Position numbers and translations under genes: made by a program. The notes below the pieces were generated by a model. It was not told the DNA's origin. It saw only the letters and a program-made list of their open reading frames with translations, and did not search any database. 64,000 nt of DNA from Phocoena phocoena (lineage: Eukaryota > Chordata > Mammalia > Artiodactyla > Phocoenidae): assembly GCF_963924675.1 (NCBI RefSeq), contig NC_089222.1:115583316-115647315 (forward strand). Direction: 5' to 3'. Positions 1 to 11,085 of this stretch are shown piece by piece; the stretch's first letter is position 1, and the number at the start of each line of letters is the position of its first letter.

Positions 1-4
1 CAGG

Positions 5-130
5 TCCTGGAACATAGCAAGCTCTTTTCCATCTTAGGACCTTCACACTAGTTTCTATTTCTAGGTGCATTCTAGTTCCTCTCCACTGTTTGCCCAGTTC
101 CTTTCACGATACCTAGAGCTTCCATTTAAT
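5..130 (+). mobile_element. L2 LINE 3'-end fragment (old)
   Basis: The order of words such as 'agctctttt', 'aggaccttcacact' and 'tgcccagttcc' matches the 3' non-coding part of L2, where the family reads roughly 'caagctctttcctgcctcagggcctttgcac'. It is heavily diverged, has no coding capacity, and may continue to the left of the window. The assignment is by eye. Confidence 0.5.
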
Positions 131-159
131 AAATGTTTATGGAACTGTTGCTTTTTGAT

Positions 160-412
160 GGGGAGGCAATATGGCATTGTGGTTAAAATAATGGGCTTAG
201 TCAGAGGCCTGGGTTTGAGGCTCGGCTCTGCTACTTTATTAACTTGATGGTCTTAAGTCTCAGCCACGTTAAGGCTCACCTTCTTCATCTGTAAAATGGG
301 GATATTAAAGTTTATGTCTTTGGATAGTTATGAAGAATAAAGAAAGTGATCTTTGTAAAGCACATTGTGAAGCAAAGGAAACACTTCAGAAATAAGAATT
401 ATTATTGTTGTT
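160..412 (+). mobile_element. MIR SINE, nearly full length
   Basis: The order of MIR landmarks is clear: 'attgtggttaaaataatgggc' (tRNA-like head), 'gcctgggtttgaggctcggctctgctactt' in diverged form, the conserved core 'cttcttcatctgtaaaatgggg', then the tail around 'gtaaagcacattgtgaag' and 'aattattattgtt'. MIR is an ancient tRNA-derived SINE fixed in all mammals. Confidence 0.88.
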
Positions 413-1689
413 AGAAATTAAGAATGCTAGTAAAAAAAAAGGGGGACCCTGAACCCTATCTTCAAGAACCCTATCTTGTGTATAAAATAATTCCTCTTTT
501 AAGGTCTTGAGGGTCAGACAGTCAAATACTATGCAATTGCTACTGGATGGTGACAATTACTATGAGTGAGTACTATCAGACATAGGATTTATATATAACA
601 GTATAACTCTAAAGTCAAATGTATTTAGGTATCATTATTTATGTTGTAAAGTATTATCTGGGCAATAAAATATCATTGGTTCCTCCAAATCAAAAAGTTT
701 AACTTTGCTCAATAAGTTTTACCCAGCTCATTTCTAAAAGGTGATTTTAATATGATATTTAATTTTGCTTTGTTTAATTGATACCAAGTAAATTAGATAT
801 TTTCACTTTTCAATTAGTTCTAGTTGTAACTACTAATTTGAGATAACAGAAGAGTTTTTTTAATCATTGGTTTCTTTTTTATTTAAAAAGTAAGTACCGA
901 ATATTTTGATGGTGACAGGTGCTATGTATCTATCACACTTAGAAGTACAAGATATTTCAAGCAGAGATCTTGCCCTTAGGGTGCTGAAAAGACTTAGGAG
1001 TTATCAAAATATAAGTCAAAAATCACAATCTGAAAGAAAAAATAGCATGCAGCATCATAGAACCACATTGAAAATGTATTAGGATACAATGGAGGGAAAC
1101 TGTTTTCAACAAGAAAGTCATTTCATCAGGGCCAGCTTCAGAGCTGGGTTTGAAACATGCACAGTATGCTTTAATTAATTACAAAAAGAAACATGCTGGA
1201 ATGTGCTTGCCTGTACAAAAAACAACCTCTGGAAGGACATACAAGAAACTAATAATAACAAAGCCTTTGCAGAGAAAAACAAAAGTGGGAAGTGAGGGAT
1301 GAGAGGGGAAGACTTCACTATATGCACTTCATACATTTTGATTTTTGAACCCTGTAAGTGTATTAATTACTTACTAATATGTATATTTTACAATGTATAA
1401 AGAAAAATAATTTTGACTAAGAGTGTTTTGAAAGTATACCATCTGCTCCAGCTGGATTCAACACAAAGAGTTGGGAAGAAGGTAAGGAAACCTGGTTTCT
1501 CACAAGAGTCACTCAGTGACACAAACTGCTAGTTTACAGAAAATTGGTGCTTTCAACTATAAATGCCAAAAAAATACCTGTAGAATGGTAATAAGTCTGA
1601 CCTTTGAGATCAAAATGTATAACTCGATTAATTAGTTATTTTCTAAGGTAGAATAAATATTCAGAAAAATTTAATGTTAAGAAGGTCTC
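413..1689. other. Unique AT-rich DNA, nothing recognised
   Basis: I see no repeat family, no exon with plausible splice context and no long open frame. Short A and T runs are the only structure. Confidence 0.6.
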
Positions 1690-1880
1690 TTCATTTAAGA
1701 TGAATTGAAGGCCAACTCTGAGCTAGGTACAAGAGATATAAAGGTGAGTAAGATGACAACCTTTTGATCTAGACCTAGGCCTCTTAAGTGCCTCAACAGA
1801 GGACTGAATACAAAATGAGGAAGTTATAGGGGAAGGAGCAAGCAGTGGTGACTGCTCTAGATGAGAGAGGCTTAAAGCCA
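1690..1880 (-). mobile_element. L2 3' fragment, reverse
   Basis: Reads as the reverse complement of the L2 end, with 'ctctgagctaggtacaagagatataaaggtgagtaagatgac' in place of the family pattern 'tgtgctaggcactgggga...acaagac'. It is strongly diverged and the right boundary is uncertain. Confidence 0.55.
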
Positions 1881-2855
1881 TCACATATATTCACTGTCAA
1901 CACATGACCCATAAAAGGCAAAACATCACTTACTTTAAAAATTTCCTCATTTCTCCCAAACTATAAGTTGTGATTCTATAAACACACTTTAAATATGTGA
2001 ATCAAGAAAATTATAAATGATTTCTCCTTTAAAAGTAAAAACTTACCTCCATTTGAAGTTTCTTTATGGAGTTTTATTTAGAGAAAATGCGAAAAACTTT
2101 ATAAAAATTTTGGTTTATTTTCCTTGATATGTCTGTGCCTTTTATACTCATATGATTTGAGTGTATAAAAACATCATGAGTTTTTTATTTTAAAACTTGG
2201 AATAAAAGGATAAAAAAAGATTAAGTATAATGATCCATTAATATAGTTTTTCTTATAGAAAGATGGTGGTATATCATAAAATGAATTATGGTCCATCTTA
2301 AACAATACATTTAGCTCAAGGAATCTTTCTCTATACCAGTAAATTCAATTTTGTCTAATTCTTAGGTTTATGATAATGTCAGCTCCTTAAAATGTTAGTT
2401 AAAACTCATTAAATGCATTTGGAGAGGTAACAGCTTCGTTACTGTAATATGATGTAAAGAAAAAGAAAATGCTTTATTATCATTGAATTGTTTTCAAAAC
2501 TGAATATATTTGTATAATAAAACGTTCACTGTATATTTTCAATAGTCTTCAAAAATTAAGCAGCCCAATAACTAAAAAATGTTCTTTTCTAAAAATAATT
2601 TTGTTCCTGCAGAGTCCCGGTTGCTGTTTTTCTGTTCTTTGTCCATTAGATAAAGGTGGTTATTAGAGACAAAATCATTTGAGATAATACTAAAATGCAC
2701 TAACATAGTCTTTCTTTCTTTCTGAATATTTTTAATGTTTAGGTAGAAGAGGCTTTCCATACAATAGATATATTAATCAAGTATTACATTTAATTGCCTT
2801 CACATAGTCAATATTACTCAAAAATGGAGAGCTCCCAGACACAAATTCTTCATAG
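1881..2855. other. Unique AT-rich DNA, nothing recognised
   Basis: AT-rich, with no recognisable repeat. A 62-aa open frame on the minus strand here is what chance gives in such composition. Confidence 0.55.
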
Positions 2856-2859
2856 TTAA

Positions 2860-3925
2860 CCTCTGTCAGTCCTGCCTCCATGTTGATGGTTCTAAAATGA
2901 ATGCCTCCAGTCTTGAGCTCCTTGGAATTCCAGACTGCCTGCTTGACATCACCCCTTGAATGTCTAAGAGTATCCTGAATTTAACGTGACCAAAATTGAA
3001 TTCTTGATTTTTGTCACACAAATCTTCCCCCTCCCCCACCCCGCAAAACTTTTGTGTCTTTGTCTGTGGTACAATCGGGTATAAATTATCAACAAATTAT
3101 TTTTCCTCCATTTCTGTCACCCACGAACATCCCCATCACACGCACACAGCATCGTCATCTTGTCCATTGGTAAGCCCCAATTACCAAGAGACTTATCCAG
3201 AATCTGCCTATTTTCCTTTACTCCCACCCCATCACTTGGTCTGAGTCACTGTCATCTCTCAGGGAATACTACAGCTGACTCTTAATAATCTTACTTTTAC
3301 TCTTCTTACAGTCAACTCCTCACATAGCCAACAGAGTAACCTCATTAAAATTGTAAAACAAATCTTGTCATCCTTCTGCTTAAAATTCTCCAAAAGACTC
3401 ATCACATCTACAGAAACATCCAAATCCTTACTCTGGCTTACAAGGCATCTTGAGATCTGGACCCTCATCTCATGATACCCATTCCTCTTGTTCCCTCTCC
3501 CCCAGCCACACTGGCCCTTCTCTTCTTCTAGCTAGGCAAAGACTTCTTTAGGTCCTTTTGCTACACTATTCACTGTGATATGTTCTTCCCCTAAAACTTC
3601 CTTTTAGCTCTCTTCTTCTCGTCCATCAAATCTCAGTTTATATGACAATTCTTTGAGTTTCCCTTTTATGACTACCCAATCTAAAGAAGCAACAAGATCA
3701 CACATATCACACCCTTTTGGTATTTGCCCCCTTTATATCACATATGTGGAATTAGTTTGTCTGCTAGCTTGTTCATTATCTATCTGCCTTCAGTAGAATG
3801 TAAGCCAGCTCCGTGAAAGGAAGGACCTCATTCATTGTTTACTGTGGTATCCCCAGTGTCTACAGTGGTATTCTTGGCACATAGCAAGTGCAAAGTAAAT
3901 ATTTACTGAATGAATAGATGAGTGA
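2860..3925 (+). mobile_element. L2 LINE, about 1.07 kb of the 3' half
   Basis: This is one of the best-preserved old LINE copies here. It starts near the post-RT part of ORF2 ('actgcctgcttgacatcacccc', 'cctgaatttaacgtgaccaaaa'). It then passes 'aaaacaaatcttgtcatccttctgc' and 'cttacaaggcatcttgagatctgg', and ends in the conserved L2 terminus ('agaatgtaagc', 'cccagtgtctacagtgg', 'ggcacatagcaagtgcaaag', 'aatatttactgaatgaa'). Several indels destroy any reading frame. Short open frames inside it are remnants or chance. Confidence 0.88.
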
Positions 3926-4318
3926 GGAATTTCAATTCTTGTCATCAAGATAAGACTAAACTGGATACAGTTGATTATTACATATGCATCTTTAGTAGAA
4001 AGTTCCCTACACTAATTTAATGATTTTACTCAATAAATGTATGGGAAGTTGCTTGTCATCTGCTTTAGTAAAAAATATAGTATGCTTTGAGGGGCATTAT
4101 TGTGGAATTCCAGTAGTGGAATGCTAGTAGTTTCTCATTTTCAAAGTTAAAAACTAACACAAATTTCACAGTATTCAAATGGTCAGAAAAATGTCAGAAA
4201 TTTATATCACTGCTTAAAACATTCATAATGTTTTCAAGATTATGTTCTGCATTTTAAAAAAAATATCTCAGTTGTCTAGTTGGATGGGATAAATCAGTGT
4301 CTAATAATGATCAAGATT
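3926..4318. other. Unique DNA, nothing recognised
   Basis: AT-rich, with no repeat or coding signal that I can support. Confidence 0.55.
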
Positions 4319-4445
4319 TCTCACCTATAATGGAAACCCCACAATAACCCTGTGAGGTAGGTAGGCTTATGAATGAAAAGACAAATGTTTGAAGATACTA
4401 ACTTCATCCAATTAACAACAGGAGGGACCAGGATTTGAAAATAGA
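4319..4445 (-). mobile_element. MIR fragment, reverse
   Basis: Contains 'aataaccctgtgaggtaggtaggctta', the reverse complement of the MIR 3' core. The degenerate 'gaccaggatttgaaaatag' follows, corresponding to the 'gccgggattcgaacc' part. An 11-nt T tract follows at 4,448. Confidence 0.72.
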
Positions 4446-5080
4446 CCTTTTTTTTTTTCATTTTCTATTATTTTGAAAGAAACCTAAGCGTAACACACAT
4501 ACTTTATAATTCCTTAACCCAATAATTAAAGTATACTAAAAATAATTTAACTTGGAAACTAAGATCGTCATTATAATCAGTTATTACATCATGCTGTGAG
4601 ATGGTGACTTCAAACATTAGGCTAAATCTATTTTTAATTTAAAGTTCATGATGGAACTTGCTTCTTTGTATGAATCCCTAATATGAGCTTGATTCTGTAC
4701 AATTGCTTTTCCATAGAAACTGGAGATCAAAAGCTGATGGTGGGTGGATTGCTGATCAGCATTATACTGCTATCTTTCTGTATAATAAACTATTGCAGCT
4801 TTTCTAATGGTAGCTCAAGCCCTGAGGATTGCAGTCTTCATTTTTTTAAAAAATATATGTCAATCTCTTTTTTCAGCAAAGCTAAACTTTTAGTCAGATT
4901 CAATCTTTTTTGTGTTTTCATTTATTTTCAACGGAACATTAGAAAATACATGTAAACCATCTTGGAGACAGTTCATTTCTCAGAGTGATATAATCATTGT
5001 GAGATCATATCTCTTGCAAATATAGGTACAGACAGAACATTACATCTTCAGCAGTTCCTGGCCCTCTGCATGTGAAGCCC
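4446..5080. other. Unique DNA, nothing recognised
   Basis: Contains a 90-codon open frame (4,683-4,955, plus strand) rich in Ile, Leu, Phe and Ser. No domain, signal or splice context supports it as a gene. Confidence 0.5.
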
Positions 5081-5084
5081 ACAG

Positions 5085-5300
5085 GTTTTGGTGAATGAAA
5101 GCCTTCGGTTTGAGTCCTGGCACTGCTGATTATTAGCATGGGACTTGGGGCAAGGTATTTATCCTCTGTAAGCTTCTGCTTCTTCATCTGTAAAATGGGG
5201 ATAATGTTGCCTATCATCTAGGGTGACAATGAGGATTAAGTGAAAGCACTTTTTGGCATTTAGCACATGATTAGCAAAGAGGAAGCATTCATTAATTTTC
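5085..5300 (+). mobile_element. MIR SINE
   Basis: Landmarks in order: 'cggtttgagtcctggcactgctgatt', 'gggacttggggcaaggtatttatcctctg', the core 'cttcttcatctgtaaaatgggg', 'gacaatgaggattaagtgaaag' and the 3' part 'tggcatttagcacatgattagcaaag'. This is a textbook MIR order with moderate divergence. Confidence 0.85.
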
Positions 5301-8300
5301 ATGGTTTTGCATAATCAAATAGACAGTGATGTTCAAAGTTATATATTCTCCCTTATAAAGTATGCATCTCCCCACAGTGATAATTCTCCCGGTTAAGTAC
5401 ATAAATATATAACAAAGTTGTAGATTAAATACAATATCATGGAAATTTCTGTTATTGCACTAATTTAATAGTGGAATATAAAGTAACATCAAATAATATT
5501 TTGCATAAGCAAAATAATGTTTACTGGGACTAAATAATTGGTTTAAACATTTACATTAATTAGATTAGATTAAAAGTTGTGGCACTTTAATTTTGTTTTA
5601 TATTATTCAAGAAAAAAATCAATCATTTACTTTTAGGGTAGTCTTTCTTATTAAAAACACATAGAACAATTGGGTCAAGATTTTTAGCAAAAGAAAGAAT
5701 CACAATAGTAGCAAGCAAGTGCAAAGAATGACACTACTCTAATGCCAGGAGATTTTTATGCCTAATTTTTAGTGAGCAATCATTTAATTTTAGTTTAAAT
5801 GTAAATATTTTAACCAAAAAATTAGCTCCTTCTTATTACAAATTTTCACTATGCTCAAATTTGTCAGATATCTCTCTTTATATCTTTAATTGCTGAACAA
5901 ATATTTTCATCATTTACTAGCTTGGGTATTTGATCCTCAGTATTATATAGCTGGTGATGCCTAAAGATTAAAATAAATCTTCTCGAGAACACAAAAAGAA
6001 AATAGTTGAAATGGTGAGAGGAAAAAACAAATCAGGTTCAGTTCCTCAAGAATCAAAAATCACCTGTTCCTGACAGTTCCATCTTCCACTCTCCAAATGC
6101 CTGTTAGTAAAAGAAAAGCAGTCCGGCCCACCCCCTGACATCTTTAATTGACTTCCTAGAGAGTGTTATCAAGAGCTACTCAAGCGGGGCTAATAGTGCC
6201 TGAAGATTGCTCACACATGGCAAAAGTGGGTGTGTTGGACTTTAAAAGGGCTGCAGGGAGAGCATAATCTCTACTTCATGTGGGAACAAGAACCAAGGGT
6301 TATCTGAAAAGCAACAAATAATCCTTCAGCACTCTTGAGATAGAAGGAAGATGTGTGATTGGGAGCTGGTGAAATTGGTGCCTACATGCAGACATTTTGA
6401 AGATGCTTCGCATCACGGTATTTAGATTGTGACCCTGAGTTGTGTTAGATGTTGGGAACTAAATGACAGAAAAAGACACTGGCCATGCTGAGCCTTCCTT
6501 TTGACAATTAATGTTGAGTCTTTTGAGAGCATATTGTACCTAGAGAGGTATCTTATATTGAGAAAAAGCAAAAAGGATCTGGCAGAATTCAGACAAGCCC
6601 AGGCATTTTCAGTTCCATGTAAAATGTCATCCCTATTGGGAGGACAGCACATATGGTGCCTAAGATCTACTTCTTGGACTGCTGCCTAGGCATACTGGGA
6701 TGAAAAGAAGTTTGTTTGTTTGTCCTCTTTTCATTTTCCTTTTGCCACTGAATTTCTCACTTCTGTGTATTAGAACTAGACATTTAATTGAAAAAGAATG
6801 AAAGAAAGCATTGCACACAAAAAGCAGCATGTTGTATATCTTTTAGCTTTCATTAAACTCTCATATTTTCACATGAATGTTTGCCCATCATTTCCAAGAC
6901 TGTCCCCTACTTCCTCTCTACCAAGCTAAGATTCTTTCCTTTGAAGCAGGGCCAAGCCTTGAGGTTCCTTCATTTACCAACAAAACAAAAGTAATTATGT
7001 TTCATATCTAAAAGAGCAACTCCTGTTCACTCTCAATTTGATATCTTTAATGACTATTTTCATTGGCTCACTGCATCTAGCTATGAAAATTTTCACTGTA
7101 CAAGCGAAAATACTAAATGGCTTTCGATATTATTTCACTTTCTAGTTGACATCCAGTTGCAGTCTACTTATTTGTACTTCTACGTAGAATGTAGTTCTAT
7201 GTAGAATGTGCTATGATATTATGGTATATTTTTACACCATGGTACTAAATAGTGTGCTCAGAATTCAAGGTCATATCGGAACACTAATAATATTTACTGA
7301 ATAATTTCTCCATCACTTTACTACAAGAAGACATGAACAGCCTTGATAATAACCATTTTATAAGAGAAAAATAAATAAAAATTGGCATTGACTTTGCAAA
7401 TTCCTTCCACATTTAAGGACACTTTATTGACAAAGTTCTTTAGTTACCATTTACCTCAAGGAGTTTACTATAAAGTGAAATATTATAAGAAAATCTCTTT
7501 GCAAATGAGATCATGTATGTTATGATGGTATTTGATATTTATTAATAAATGAATAAAAAGGAACATTGGCTATTATCACCACAAATTTTTTTGAAGGAAG
7601 AAAAGAAAGATTTTTACTCTTGCTTACATTCAGATTCACCTGTTTTGTCCTAATTAACTATATTCACAATGTCAGCTACTATAGGAATTTTTTTTTAGTG
7701 TCATACTTTTTGAATGTTTCTATACAGTCTTTCCCCTAGTTCTTGTAATTTACAAAAATAATTTTTTCATTAATGATTGTAGCTGCTCAAACATTTTTTC
7801 AAGTTTAATTTATTGTCTTCTTAAAGATGTGAAAAAGATTCTTCCATTAATCAAATGATATGCAAGCTTTGCTAACTACAGTAGTAATTCTATTCATTTG
7901 AAAGGTAGTTAAGTTGGTTGTTTTGGGTTCAGCATTACTGCTTCATTCTTCTATTTGTTATATCATGATAATTTCACCTTTTCAAATTACAAGCCATAGA
8001 ATTAAAAATCTACTTTACATTAGCCATAGAATAAAAAATCTACTCTACATCAACAGTAAACTTATTCAAGCAATTTCTCTTGCCATTTCTTGGTGTTAAG
8101 CCACTTTCACACACCTGGGAGATAGTAGCCTAAATTACAGGTACAGCCTGGGTGTAGGAATGGCTGCAAAACTAACTTGTCCAAACCATGATGATTCATA
8201 TGGTATCCCAACAAACTGAGTTAGCAGAATGTCAACTTCTATCACTAACAGATATAAACAAAATAATATAAATAAGTCATTAGAAAGGGAGAAAAATAGG

Positions 8301-9285
8301 ATAGACAATTAAATAAGATTAACTATAATGAAAAACAATAATAATCCTGGGAAATTTCCAGAGTATATGGTGGCTTCTTATGAATTTAGAAGAATGTCAA
8401 AGAAATATTCAGAGGACAACCTTTCAACATGTCAAGCTGTGAAATGTTATAGGTCAGCTACACTATGGATTAATAATAATGTTCTGCACAGATGATGCCA
8501 GTACAGAGTTAAAATGATATCTGATATCATAGCATACATTGTTGCTGTGTAGAAGATTACTATAAAATTTCCATCTTTCTGCCTCAAGATGTATTAGTAT
8601 AAGTAAGGACTAAATGAAAAGGTTCCTGAATATAAAAACTGGTAGGCATTCAGGAAAGTTTTGATTGTAAAGGAGTCTGGGGTTTGGCATAGTGCATGAC
8701 CAATGTGATGACAGTGGAAATATACAGAAATTGATAACTAGAGACTGTGCTGCATTTAACAAGGCAGAACAATAGAAAATACAAAAACAGTGAAACAAAA
8801 TTGAATGCTTATCTTTTTTTGAAACAAAATCATGTTCATATGATAAACAACAGAGTAACTATCAAAATAAATATCAATTTCCTGGACACGTTTTTAAAAA
8901 ATTAACATACTAGCAGGTATTTGTGCCAAAAATGAACAAATAGTTCAAGGGGATGGTATAAAAGAAAGGCCCAGAGTAAGAAGATTTTTGAAGGGGATGC
9001 CAATCTCAAATAAGCGTACACACGCGTTCTTTTTTTTTAAAATTCCAATGAAGGTCCCTGATCAATCCAGTTGTAACTGTTGTTGAGAAATAAAGATTGA
9101 GGAGAAATGTTCTGAAGGAGCGACAGGAAGGGCATGTATTTGAAGACACCTAAAACACATGAGAAATCTTCCAGTCTCCTAGTGATTCCTTCACTTTCCT
9201 TTCTAGAAACTCACATTATAAAAGGGTCATATTGTTACTTGCCTTTATTTTTTTTTTACTTGCCTTTGAGTTGGGTAGTTAATTC
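5301..9285. other. Long unique AT-rich stretch
   Basis: About 4 kb without a recognised repeat family. A locally GC-richer block lies at about 6,120-6,300, with a C-rich 'cggcccaccccctgac' and, some 110 bp further, 'ctttaaaaggg'. A 30-bp tandem duplication lies at 7,992-8,050. No exon can be supported. Confidence 0.5.
7992..8050. repeat. Two-copy 30-bp tandem duplication
   Basis: Unit 1 (7,992-8,021) and unit 2 (8,022-8,050) both run from 'agccatagaat' through 'aaaaatctact' to 'tacat'. They differ by a couple of substitutions and one base of length, so this is a local head-to-tail duplication that is not very recent. Confidence 0.9.
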
Positions 9286-9289
9286 ATGT

Positions 9290-9420
9290 AAATTAATCAA
9301 ATAATCATTTAATTATAACTCCATGCTATGCACTCAAGTAAGACCTGTAAGATATCAGTTAATAAAATACCATTTCTGTCATTAATGACCTAGGACTGTA
9401 GTGGGAACTATGGTTAAAAA
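9290..9420 (-). mobile_element. L2 or MIR-like fragment, reverse (weak)
   Basis: The pattern 'ccatgctatgcactcaagtaag' followed by 'aataaaataccatttctgtc' and 'atgacctaggactgtagtggg' resembles the reversed L2 terminus. The call is tentative because divergence is high. Confidence 0.4.
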
Positions 9421-10835
9421 AGAGAAAATATTTAGTAATTTTCAGAAATAATCAGGAATATTAACTAAACTTTACATACCTCATTATTATAGCTGTTTGG
9501 AAAAAAATATCAAATTATTAGACTAATTAGCATCTGTAAATTGAGAGATTTAGATTATCTCCAATTCCTTTTAGCCCTTACAACCTATAATATAAGCAAA
9601 AGAGTAATGGAAACCAGTATGGCCAGTGAATGTGAAATTATAAGGTCCAGTTAGTGGATATGATTAGAAATTTAGATTAAAGTAAAAGAAAAAAAAAGCC
9701 AGCCTTTAAATTTGTAACTTATAAAAAATCAATCCATGTAGATGAGTGTTAGGGAGAAACCCTCCTTATTAAACTCCGCACTCCCAAAGTCGAATACAAT
9801 GATCAGGAAGTTGTTCCATAAATGCTTAACGAATTAAAAAGATGACATGGAAGACCATTTATGGAACAGATATAATAGTTTTATTTTTTATAAGTATTTT
9901 TCCCCAATTTGGAGCAGCTTAATAGGTAAGATGGTACTTTTAGTTTTGGACAAATGAGAAAATAGAATAAAATATCTGTGAGACATCCAAGTTACAATAT
10001 TGAGTTGGTTTGAACATGAAGATCTGTGAGAGCTAGGCGGTAGCTATTCACTGAGGAAATGTCAGCACTCATGTAATAACTGAAGACGTAAAATTAAAAT
10101 GCATCACTCAAGGATGTGGTAGGAATCCTGGAGGAGAACTATGAGAAATACAAGTTTACAGAGCAAGCTGAAGAAATGGAAACTGTAGAGAATACTGCAA
10201 TTTGATTCACATTGGTTTGTATGTGTGCTAGAATATCTAGCCATACAAATATATACAATATATATTGCCCACTGTTCCCATGATAGTAAAGGGTAACTGG
10301 GAGATTGGAGACAGTGTTTGTTTTACCCGGAAGCATGTTCCTTGTATCCACTATATAAGACTGAAACGTAAGCACGATTAATTTATCTGAGTTTAACTAT
10401 ACATACTCAGAAGGAGAGGGAGACTCTATTTCCACAATTCAGTCACTTCCCAATACTATTCCTATGAAATAGGATTTAGAAATCTGTCCTCTCACAGTCT
10501 CCCTTTCCACATGTAATGAGAACATCTCACTATTCTGATTGCAATGAATGAGTGTGATAATTTATGGATGATTCAATGAATTTTGAAAGATCATTTTTTC
10601 ATTATTTTGCTATTAACTAACCGTTAAAATAAATTCCAATTTAAAATGTAATTCAATGAGATGTTTATTGTTTTTCTGGGGGAAAAGATGGAAAGTAGGG
10701 AAAAGAAAGAAGGGAAAAAAGAGAAACGGAGAAAGGCAGGAAAGATGCAAAGAAGGAATGAGGAAGAAATCAAATAGTGCATCTTGACTGACAATGGTGG
10801 AACACTGAAATTTCAGAGTGAGATCTTTCAATATT
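9421..10835. other. Unique DNA, nothing recognised
   Basis: AT-rich. The purine-rich block 10,675-10,775 is low complexity. Minus-strand frames of 76-78 codons here look like chance frames through that tract. Confidence 0.5.
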
Positions 10836-10837
10836 TT

Positions 10838-11085
10838 TCTCATTTATTCATTTAATGAATATTAAATAAAACCAACTTGGGCAAGCACTGCAGTAGCATC
10901 AGGGGATGCAATAATGAGCCAAAACACACCTGAACCCTATAGGCTTTCACTGAAATAGCTATACCCTCTTGTCATGAGGACATTAAGCCAAGAGTGTGTG
11001 ATCTAGATAGTGAAAAATATAGGAGTTCAGAGAAAAGCTCTGTGAGATCATAATAATTTAGGAAAGATGTAGGAGGAGATAGTTT
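10838..11085 (-). mobile_element. L2 3' fragment, reverse
   Basis: Begins with 'catttattcatttaatgaat' (the L2 terminus reversed), then 'gggcaagcactgcagtagcatcaggggatgcaataatgagcc' in place of the family's 'gccaggcactgtgctaggcactggggatacaa'. It continues with diverged 3'-UTR sequence. Confidence 0.65.
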
